Shown here in pieces: positions 26,460 through 36,100 of a DNA stretch of 64,000 bases; within the stretch, counting starts at the first letter, position 1; each line of letters begins with the position of its first letter. The notes below the pieces were generated by a model. That model did not search any database and was not told the DNA's origin. It worked only from the letters and a program-made list of their open reading frames with translations. The translations under genes and the position numbers were made by a program. Source of the DNA: Flagellimonas sp. 389 (GTDB taxonomy: Bacteria > Bacteroidota > Bacteroidia > Flavobacteriales > Flavobacteriaceae). The stretch lies in NCBI RefSeq assembly GCF_018449435.1, contig NZ_JAHCMU010000003.1, positions 1 through 64,000 of the forward strand, read 5' to 3'.

Positions 26460-26916
26460 GCCAATATTTCTGACTTGACACCCGACTTTCGGATTATTAA
26501 AAAGATGTCCACGATTTTGGGAGATTTTGATTTTCAACTTAAGATATCTATAGCCTCAGGAATACAAATGAATGACCGTGATTTGGATTATTGTATTGAT
26601 ATCCTTGATATGCCTTGTGATTTCAATTATTCTTATAATCAGAGAATGTAAGGTTGAACAAGAAAAGGAATCTCTAAATTAATCTGGTTGGATGCAGCAG
26701 GAAGGGCTCTTAATCCATAAACTACCCGTAGAGATTTTAATTTGGAAAAGATATTTAATAGGTAAAAAACTACTTTATTCATAGTATTATGCTATTTAAT
26801 TCTTGCATATAGATTACAATAAACCGATTAATTAATAGTTGATGATAAGTAAAATGTTATTTTTAATATTTAGCACAAACTGATTTATAACACATTAACT
26901 ATTAAAAGTTTTAAAA
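26460..26916. other. Intergenic stretch with a possible small membrane-protein gene
   Basis: 457 bp. The only candidate gene is the 36-codon frame at 26572-26682, listed separately. The last 230 bp before the next receiver gene are AT-rich and probably hold its promoter; no clear TAnnTTTG was found. Confidence 0.45.
26572..26682 (+). CDS. Putative 36-aa single-pass membrane protein
   Basis: ATG 26572 to TAA 26682 encodes 36 residues: MTVIWIIVLISLICLVISII as one long hydrophobic helix, then a charged tail with RECKVEQEKE. The sharp hydrophobic/charged division is unusual for random sequence, and AGGA lies about 10 bp before the ATG. Another frame of 48 codons (from 26503) crosses the same DNA but has no recognisable pattern. 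It may be a real small membrane protein between two signalling genes; without homologues this stays tentative. Confidence 0.4.
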   Translation: MTVIWIIVLISLICLVISIILIIRECKVEQEKESLN

Positions 26917-27312
26917 ATGTACAAGGAAATCTATTTAGTCGATGACGAAGACTTGGTAAACACAATCAACACAATTCATTTCAGAAAAATGGGTATGGAG
27001 GACAAGGTCAAAAGCTTTACCAACCCCGAGCTGGCTTTGGATGAATTGCGTTTTCGTAAAAATAATGAGGATAGAACATTGATTCTTTTGGATATTAACA
27101 TGCCCGAAATGAGTGGTTTCGAGTTTTTGGAATTTATGGCCTCGGAGGATTTTCCGGAAAATAATGAAGTACTGATAGTAACCTCTTCAGAATCAGATTC
27201 TGATAAGGAAGAAGCTTCCAAGTATGATAAATATGTAAAAAGATTCATATCCAAGCCCTTACAGACCAGGCATTTAGAAGATTATCTGCAAGGAGCCTAT
27301 ACAAAACAATAA
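26917..27312 (+). CDS. Single-domain response regulator
   Basis: 131 residues with one receiver domain: YLVDDEDL pocket, Asp59 (LILLDINMPEMSG), TSSESDSD and Lys in ISKPLQ. No output domain. It stands between two PAS kinases whose H-boxes are alike, so either may phosphorylate it. It is separated from its neighbours by 180 bp or more and probably has its own promoter. Confidence 0.88.
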   Translation: MYKEIYLVDDEDLVNTINTIHFRKMGMEDKVKSFTNPELALDELRFRKNNEDRTLILLDINMPEMSGFEFLEFMASEDFPENNEVLIVTSSESDSDKEEASKYDKYVKRFISKPLQTRHLEDYLQGAYTKQ

Positions 27313-27494
27313 TACGTATTTCTTTTTTCTTAATTTTTTAGAAGTGCGATGGATTAGATTGAGGTGAAAACTTATACCTCTTAATCGTTTGTGGAACTAT
27401 TTCAGCGATTAAAATAGCGCTTAATGGACTTGTATTTTGAAAAGTTAAACCACAGGTAACCACACCACTTGTTTGAAAACAATTATACTTTTTT

Positions 27495-28964
27495 ATGAAA
27501 TCAAAAATTGGGATTTTTGATAAGGAGAATAGGCTGATTCCAAAACATGGGGATGATGTTACTTGGTCAATCAATCAGGATTATCAGCTTACCTTTTTTA
27601 GTCATTCCTTTGAACAGCAGTTTGTCAACGACTTCCAAATTGCACCTGAGATAGGTATGGATTTAAGGTCTCTGGGGTTGAATGATGTTTTTTTTCATGC
27701 ATGCAGCAAGGGTTATGCAGCGGCATTGAAAGGAAAGCCACTTGTGTATCTTTCAACAATCCAAAAGGATGGAAGAGGAAAGGTATTTGAACTTTCATTT
27801 CTTCCCTTTCATAATGTTTCAGGAGAGGTTTTAGGGTGCTGTATGCAACAAAAAGATGTTACGGCAGAGTCTGAGGCTTTACAATTGCTTGAAGATAGAG
27901 ATCGTAAATATAAAGAAGCTCAAGAGATAGCGAATGTTGGCCATTGGAATTGGGACATGCTAAAAAATGAGATAAGTTGGTCCGATCAACTTTTCAGGGT
28001 CTTTGGACAGAAGCCTGGAAATTTTGAAGCTACTTATGAAGCTTTAATGGATATCATTCACCCTGAAGATAGAGAAGCATTCAATGCCGATGTGGAAACC
28101 TCTATAAAAGAAAATGTGCTCCATGATATGGTACATCGTATTATGCTCGGAGAAAATGATGTGAGATATGTTCACCAAAAGGGTCGAGCATACTATAATT
28201 CCAATGGAAAGCCTATTCGGATGTCAGGTACTACTCAGGATGTAACTTCAGAGATATTGGCAAATCAGAGAATTGTGGAGCAAAACAAAGAGCTTGAACA
28301 TTTTGTCCATGTCGTATCCCATAACTTAAAGGGACCTATTTCTAATCTTTTGATGCTATTGAGTGTATATAACTGGGGGCGAGATACAGAGAATGACATT
28401 ATTTTGAAAAAGTTTGAAACTACCTCAAAGGCTCTACACCAGACCATGAAGGACCTCAACCTTTCCCTTTCCTTGAGAAGTGTTGATAAGGAACGCTTTA
28501 GGGATATTTATTTTGAATCAGCGATGGAAGATGTTCTTGGTTTGCTCTCTGAGGAAATTGTGAAAACTGGTACTAGCATCACTATGCGTTTCAGCAAGGC
28601 GCCTACAATGAAAGGCGTCAAAAGTTACGTAGTGAATATACTTTATAATCTCATCTTAAATGCGATTACATATAAACAAGAAGGGCGAACTCCCAAGGTG
28701 CGAATTTCTACCATGCTAAAAGAAGGTTCCTTGATTTTGACAGTTGCTGACAACGGAATTGGGATTAAGCTCACGCCGGAAAGAGAAAAGAAGATATTCG
28801 ATATGTATGGAAGGTTAAGCGGGAAGACAGAAGGAAAAGGCTTGGGGCTATATCTTGTAAAAACACAGGCCGAAGCAATGAATGGTAGAATTGGAGTTAA
28901 AAGCGAAACGGGAATTGGAAGTAGCTTTACTATAAGATTTGAACTTCCTCCAGATTGTTCCTAA
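27495..28964 (+). CDS. Cytoplasmic PAS-domain histidine kinase
   Basis: 489 residues, no membrane helix. An N-terminal PAS-like region (VTWSINQDYQLTFFSHSF, about 22-125) is followed by a PAS_3 domain (VGHWNWDMLKNEISWSDQLF, about 145-255). The H-box is VVSHNLKGPISN with His276, and the HATPase has NILYNLILNAITY, DNGIGIKL and GKGLGLYLVK. It resembles the C-terminal half of the kinase at 24609, which suggests duplication. It is the last gene of the signalling block before the intergenic region and tRNA-Pro. Signal unknown. Confidence 0.9.
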   Translation: MKSKIGIFDKENRLIPKHGDDVTWSINQDYQLTFFSHSFEQQFVNDFQIAPEIGMDLRSLGLNDVFFHACSKGYAAALKGKPLVYLSTIQKDGRGKVFELSFLPFHNVSGEVLGCCMQQKDVTAESEALQLLEDRDRKYKEAQEIANVGHWNWDMLKNEISWSDQLFRVFGQKPGNFEATYEALMDIIHPEDREAFNADVETSIKENVLHDMVHRIMLGENDVRYVHQKGRAYYNSNGKPIRMSGTTQDVTSEILANQRIVEQNKELEHFVHVVSHNLKGPISNLLMLLSVYNWGRDTENDIILKKFETTSKALHQTMKDLNLSLSLRSVDKERFRDIYFESAMEDVLGLLSEEIVKTGTSITMRFSKAPTMKGVKSYVVNILYNLILNAITYKQEGRTPKVRISTMLKEGSLILTVADNGIGIKLTPEREKKIFDMYGRLSGKTEGKGLGLYLVKTQAEAMNGRIGVKSETGIGSSFTIRFELPPDCS

Positions 28965-29332
28965 TAACTGTCGCCAAACCTAAACCATTTTTACAGATTA
29001 ACGCAAAGATTCTGTGATTTCAATTAGATTAATATATTGCGCTCATACTAGTACTTGGACTACCCCAAATACAGTGAATGTAGTTTCAATAATTACGTGA
29101 GTTGTTAACCAGATTTCAGTACAAAATCACCGAATTTAAAGATTTATATGGAATGGCATTACAAAAATTGGAGAGGATTCCTTGAAAGGCAAAAATAATT
29201 CTAGACTTTAATCCAGCGTTCTGAAAAACCAACTTTTTTTAAGACCAAGTATGTTCTGGACTAGTTGTAAACAACCTCACTAACAATTGAACTTATGTTC
29301 TAAAGTTCCAATCTGAGAAGAGTTTAATTGTT

Positions 29333-29355
29333 CAGGTTCAAATCCTGTTCCCCGA
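29333..29355 (+). repeat. tRNA T-arm-like fragment in opposite orientation
   Basis: CAGGTTCAAATCCTGT is the same T-stem-loop sequence as in tRNA-Pro, followed by TCCCCGA instead of CATCCCGA. It reads on the plus strand, opposite to the intact tRNA 180 bp away. No 5' half of a tRNA precedes it, so it is a fragment. Confidence 0.4.
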
Positions 29356-29478
29356 GAACCTTATAAGTGAATCGCAGCAATAGCGGATGGTTCGGTAGAA
29401 AGGTCTCCTAAAAGGTCACCTTCATATACGGTTTTGTACTCATTTGAACTGATTTGCACCTTTAACCTTAAAAAACAA

Positions 29479-29508
29479 AATCCTGATAATCAATATATTA
29501 TCAGGATT
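29479..29508 (-). terminator. Intrinsic terminator of the tRNA-Pro transcript
   Basis: AATCCTGATAAT (29479-29490) pairs perfectly with ATTATCAGGATT (29497-29508) over 12 bp with a 6-base loop. On the minus strand a T-rich run (TTGTTTTTT) follows. It lies 24 bp after the tRNA 3' end. Confidence 0.8.
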
Positions 29509-29528
29509 TGAGGTGTTAAGAAAATATT

Positions 29529-29606
<78 letters not shown>

Positions 29607-29688
29607 AAATTGGATTGCAAAAATATAAATTTTAATGACACTCGTGTACTAGATTTAGGAATTTAAAGTACAGTTTTGAAGAGGTCCA

Positions 29689-29985
29689 TCATAATCCTGA
29701 CAGAAACTCCCTGATCTCTATGCTAAATGCCTCTCGAGCTTCAGCTGAATCGTTAAGTGGATTAAAAAGAAAATAGCCTAAAGCTTGATCATGACAAAAC
29801 TCATCTAAATCGCTGCCTTCCCATAAATGATAGCTTACCAACAAAGTATTGTAGTCAATCTTATAAGGTTTATTACTTGCATTATACCCATTTAGGTATA
29901 AGTTTAGAAGAAAAACCGAGGAATCAAGTTCACTATATTCATTGGTCAAAAATGAAAATGTTGGGGTAGACTTATTGTCATTCAT
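29689..29985 (-). CDS. Small acidic protein of unknown function
   Basis: 98 residues from ATG 29985. No signal peptide or membrane helix. It is rich in Asp, Glu, Ser and Tyr, with segments such as YNTLLVSYHLWEGSDLDEFC and ALGYFLFNPLNDSAEAREAF that look like a folded domain with helical C-terminus. I recognise no family. It stands alone between tRNA-Pro and the giant adhesin gene, 175 bp from the adhesin stop, on the same strand. Confidence 0.6.
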   Translation of the reverse strand: MNDNKSTPTFSFLTNEYSELDSSVFLLNLYLNGYNASNKPYKIDYNTLLVSYHLWEGSDLDEFCHDQALGYFLFNPLNDSAEAREAFSIEIREFLSGL

Positions 29986-30160
29986 TTAGAAGGATATGTT
30001 ATGGTTCAGTTTGATTGTTTTACTATCGAGGGGTAAATTAGTGATTTTCAATTTAAAAATATAGTAATCCACCAGCTCTTTTGTAAGATAATGTTTCATA
30101 AAACAAACCAATCCATACAATCCTAAGAGATTTAATCAAAACACAATTATTCAAGAAATA

Positions 30161-33100
30161 CTATCTGTACAATGTAAAGTGACCCACAAATTGTTGTTTA
30201 TCCTCATCATTTGCATTTACAACGTACCAGTAATCCCCTGTAGGCAACTCATTTCCTTCATAAGTTCCGTCCCAACCTTTTACCTGATTCAATATGGCAA
30301 CAACTCTACCATAACGATCATAAATCTTTACTTCTAGATTAGGGAACAGCTCACTGTTGCCAAGCCTCCAGAAATCATTAAGGTTATCTCCATCCGGTGT
30401 GAAGAAATTAGGAATCTCTGGCATACTGTCAAAATCAAATGGCATGACAAGATTGGCGACACATCCATTTTGGTCCCTGACCATAATATTAATATTGGCA
30501 TCTTGGAGTACGGTAAATACATTAACCTCACCAGTGGATTCTCCTTGGAAGAAGTACTCGTATCCTCCAAATCCACCAGTAGCGATTGCCGTTACTTCAT
30601 TCTCCGCTGATTTGACAGCTTCAAGAGTCAATGGTTCGTATTCCTCAACTTCAAATTCAACAAATGTCACACAACCGTTTTGATGATAAATGTAAACTGT
30701 ATGTTCTCCTGCAGGAAGGTCACCAAAGGTTCGTTGTTCCGTTGCCAGACTAATATCGTTTTCATCCAAAGAGAACAACAAATTTGGTAGTAGGGAACTG
30801 TCAGTTATGGAAACAGTGGCCGTACTATTGGGGAATATCCCATCACAACCATATTCTACTATAGGTTCTGCCATCAATTCTATTCCCAAACCAATATCCG
30901 CAATCACGTTAGTTTGACAACCATTAGCATCTCTAACAAAGATCACATAGGTCTCTCCACCTATTAGATTATCGAAGAAGAATGTACTATCCAAGGTAAA
31001 GTCGGCATCATCCGCTGAATTAACACTGGTATAATAAGGAGCAGTACCTCCGCTAACAGATAGCGTTAAAGTTCCATTCCCTTCGCCCAAACAAATTTCG
31101 GGAGTTGTAGATGCTACAGCAGCGACAAGCTCCATTGGTTGCGTTATCTCTACAGTTCGGGTAATTGTACAACCCAAGTCGTCCTGAATAATCACATCGT
31201 AGGTTCTTGGTGACAAATCATTAAATGTTTTTCTATTTGGGTTTGATGGGTCATCGCCTTCAAAAAATTCACTTAACGTATCGGAAATTGAATAACGAAT
31301 CTGTCCTGTTCCGCCACTGGCTTCTATAATAATCTGACCATTGGTATCTCCTGCACAAGCAACTGGGACTGCTTCCAGATAATCCAATACTAGAGGTGGT
31401 GGAGAAGTTATTACTATAGGGGTCGAAATTGTTTCACAACCACCACTATCGGCATATACGTAATAGGTTCCGGGACCTAGATTTCTAAAGATTCCCGATG
31501 CTTGTCGGTTTCTCACTATATCACTTGCAATTGGAGCGTTGGGAACACCACCATTCGCTGCACTGCCCAAGTCATTGTTCACTAGGGTATACATATAGCT
31601 ACCTATTCCACCAAAGGCTTCGGAGCGAATAATACCAGTCGCCTCACCAGCACAATTAATGGTAGCGTTTGTAAGGTCCAAACTAATTACCAAAGGTGCT
31701 GCAGGATCTAATCGAATTTCATTTGAGCGTTCAAATGGACATCCGTTAGAGTTTTGGACCTCATATTGGAACGGACCTGGATCAATTGTGATATCAGCAG
31801 TAATTTCAATACTTGTCATTCCAGTTCCAAAAGGTATAAAAGAACCACTAGTACCCTCTCTTCGATAGAAATAGTCCACACCTACTTCTGGATTGGTCAC
31901 CCTTAGCTCCATTCTTCCTATATCTCCACAACCTGGAGGCTGAAGCTCAACTAGTTCTGCAACTATAATTTCTGGATCTTGAATTGTTATTGGAATCGTT
32001 TGACCTTCACAGTTCCATCCATCAAAAATTGTAATCCTATATTCTCCCGCGGATAGGTTTGCAAATGTTGGGGTTGTCTGTAAACCACTATTAGTTCCAT
32101 CTGTTATCCTGTTCAATTGATATAGATAGTTTCCTGGGCCCTGTCCTCCCGTTTCATTAAATGCTTCAATAATACCGTCATTATCGTTATTACAGGCTAA
32201 ACCTTGAACAATTCGAATATCTGCGGTAATAGGATCTGGCAATAATAAATCTTGGTTTGTCGTTGCTTCACAACCTTCAATATCCCTAATATTTATTGTA
32301 TAGCCAAGACCTGCAGATAGATTCTCGAAGACAGGATTGGTATTGGGGTAATCAACCAGAACAGTAACACCATCGGGAGCTATCAATTGATATTGATAGG
32401 TACCCCAGCCACCATCGCCAGTAGCGGTAATTTCCCCTAAACCGGGAACATTACAGGTAACATCAGCTGTTTGAAGTGTAGTTACCGTAAGTGGCCTGTC
32501 TGGTGACCTTACCGTAGTTACATTGCTTATAGCATCACAAAATGGCGTATCCAATGCTTCAATACGGACCACTAAGTTTCCGGCAGGCACCCCAGTTATA
32601 ATCTCTGGGGAATTGATAGGTGCATTGGTATCAAAACTTCCCGTAACTCCTGTTGTTGTCTCAACTCCAGAGTTGTCCCTAGAGAAGACTTCATAGTTGT
32701 ACTGCCCAGTATAGTTATTGACTTCTAAACTAATTTCACCATCACTAGAACCAAAACAAGATACCGGGCTTACCTCAGCTATTATGGGTTCTATGGTATT
32801 GTATTCGGGCACATTGACCGTAGTGGTCAAATATGAACACCCACCGCTACCAATATCAGTAACCGCAAAAATATAGTCCCCTGGAGTTGAAATTGGCCAT
32901 ACAACCCTATCTGTACCCGATGAGCTTCGTGGTGTTTCGGAGCCTAATGGCAGAATTTCCACTTGATAATTACCCGGTCCTTGATCTACAATAATTGTTA
33001 TGGAACCTGGACTAACTCCAGAACCAGAAGAATCACAAGTAATTTCGCCGACAGCGTAGGTAAAAGTAATATCGGTCGGAGCATTTATAGTAATTGTTTC

Positions 33101-36100
33101 GGTTTCTTCACATCCATTCTGATCTCTTACTGTAAGTATGATGCTTTGGTCCGTACCATTATCCACAACCTCAAAAGTATTGCTGGTCTGGAAGTTTGTA
33201 CCGTCAAATTGGGCAGTGCCATCGTTCATACTGTACGTGTATGGGCCAGTACCTGTAGCTGTCCCTGATCCATCCCCGTTTGTATCTGTAAAAATAGTTA
33301 TCGTTGCAGTACTAAATTGGTTACTGGATGGGTTACAACTAAATTCAGTATTTATAGTATTGACCATCAATGCGGTTGGTTCACTGATAATAATATTGGC
33401 TGAACGATCTGTACACCCCCTATCGGATACCACTTCAACCTGATAGGTATTGGGTGTCAAATTATCAAACACAGGAGAACCTTGGGGTCCTGCAATTACC
33501 GTAGAACTAGCTCCATCGTACAATATGTAACTTAGCGGAGTATCTGTATCGGTTCCAGGTTGCAATTCTACTGATATTGTTCCATTGTCAGCTCCGTTAC
33601 AAGTAATATTTGTACTTGGTGTAGCTGTGATAACTGGTGTATTTACCGTAGATACATTTACAACAGCCTCATCCGAACAAAGTGGCGATGTATTGGAATC
33701 CAAATCGGTTACTAAAATGTTGTAATCTCCAGGGAATACACCTGTAAATATATTTGAGCTTTGTGGAGGTCCGATATCCGTCAAAGTTGCATCATCACGT
33801 AGTTGGTACCTAAAATTACCACTACCCCCTGTGGTATTCACAACAATTTCACCATCACCTGCATTACAGGTTGGAAAGGAAGTTGCATTGGCACTTATCG
33901 CAAAGAAATCGAAAACATCTGCAGTTACTGTATTTGTACATCCGTTACCATCTCTTACAGTTATAATGTAACTACCTGGATTTGGAACTACAAAATTGAC
34001 ACTGGTCTGGTATCCACTACCTATATTGTATTCAAATGTTTCTTCTGGTAGACCAGAGCCTGTTGACAAAGGAGCCGTTACCTCTATTTGGTAACCACTT
34101 ACTGCAGTACATTGGTTCGTAACATCTATGGTTGGCGTTGGAACTCCAGCATCTTGGGTTACTGTTGCCGTTGTCAGTGCTGTACATCCATTAGCATCCT
34201 GAACATAAAAATCATAGTCGCCAGGATAGGGTCCTGCAATTTCAAAAGTTGTCTCCGATGCAAAGGTAGAAGGTGCTGGATCACCTGTAGGAACAAAAGC
34301 ATACGTAAACGGTGCTGTTCCTCCAAAACCTCTTACCGTTACAAAAGCTCCTGCATTACAAGTAGCCGCCACATTGTTATCTATAATGATTGAAGGTGAA
34401 CTGAAACCAATAAACACCAAAGTGCTACCGCTACAACCCAAATCATCTGTAACTATGATTTGGTAATTGCCTGGTGCCAAGCTTGTAAAGGAATCACTAA
34501 AAGGCATTGACTCGCCAGTAAATGGTGTAGGTCCTGATACCGTTGCACCCGTATCAGTATTCTCTAAGGTAACCGTGAAGTTTCCAGAAGGGATGCCATT
34601 GACTTCATACGTAATGCTTCCTGTTCCCGATACATCACATGATGCTGAAGTGGCAGTTGCATTTACCGTAACAGGGTTTGATGATATTATAGGATCAATT
34701 TCCTCGATATAAGTACATCCATTTGCATCTCGCACCTCTACAAAATAGGTGACCCCTGGAACTACTTGACCTGTAAAATCGTAGGTATCTCCACCCGAAG
34801 TAGCTGGATTAAATATAGGTTCCCCCACTAGCCTAAACTCATAAGGTGCAGTACCTCCACTTGCTGTAACTACAAATGAAAAGGTAGAATCTGAACATGA
34901 TGTAGGTGATCCTACTGGGGTTAAATCCAATTCATTTTGATCAATGATAAATTCGTCCCTATCCTCACAACCTTGAGAATCCGTAACAACTACAGTATAA
35001 TTACCTAATGGAAGGTTTGGAAAATTAGCCGTAAGACTGGGAGTCCCTATAGATGAAGCGATTGGAGTACCATTCACGTCCAATAAGACATAATCAAAAG
35101 GTGCTACACCAGTACCCCCCGTAATTGCAACAGCAACAGAACCATTTACGGTTCCTGATGTACATACTGCATCAGTAGGAGTGGCAGTTGCCTCTAAAGC
35201 AGAACTATTACCAACGGTTGCGGTCAGACTTACTTCACACCCTCTACTGTCCCTAATCACAAAACCACCATGGGTTCCAGGTCCATAACCAGAGAAGATG
35301 TTTTGTGAACTAAAAGTTGCCCCTCCATCATTACTGTATTCATATGGTGGTACACCTTGTGTGGTATCGGGAATCAATTCTACGATTCCACTAGTATTAT
35401 CACCACACTGCGTATCCGAGCCTACCGCTGAACCCGCTATGGTCTCTGGTGGAGAAATGGTCACAATATTTGATTCCGTGGTACAGCCACGACTATCCGT
35501 AATCAAAAATTGAAAGGTAGTGTCTGTAGTTATGGAACCGTCATTGGGTACATTGTAAATAAAAGAGTTTCCAGTAATATTATTGTTGTTCGATGTGTAC
35601 CCACCTCCGTTTATCTGCACTTCATAAATATCGTAATCCCCACTGGTAGTATATCCATTACTTATATTGACACGAATCTGTCCCGGAGGGCCCGCACAGT
35701 CCAATTCTTGGATAGTCGTTGCCAAGGCAGTAACCTGAGGCTCGATTGTTGCCGTGACAGTATCCCTACAATCATTGGCATCAACAACTTCTATGGTATA
35801 CGTTCCTGGTGTAAGGCCAGCAAATGTACTACTGGCACCTAATGGACCGCCATTAATTCTATATTGATAAGGTGCTGTACCTAAAGTTGCGTTAACTACT
35901 AAGGTTGCAGCTGTAAAATTATCATAACAAAAATCTGAAGCACCCAAATCCAATGTTAAAGTCGGGGCTTCTAATTCGGTAAGTGTAAAACTGTCTGTAA
36001 CTGTACAGCCGTTGGCATCCGTAACGCTGACCTGGTATGTACCATCTTGGGACAGGTTTGAGAAAACACGTCCATTTTTTGGGCCTCTTGTTGTAGCATC

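Noticed and set aside
26503..26649. 48-codon frame overlapping the small membrane-protein candidate
   Set aside because: No ribosome-binding sequence or recognisable pattern; the overlapping 36-codon frame has the clearer hydrophobic/charged architecture.
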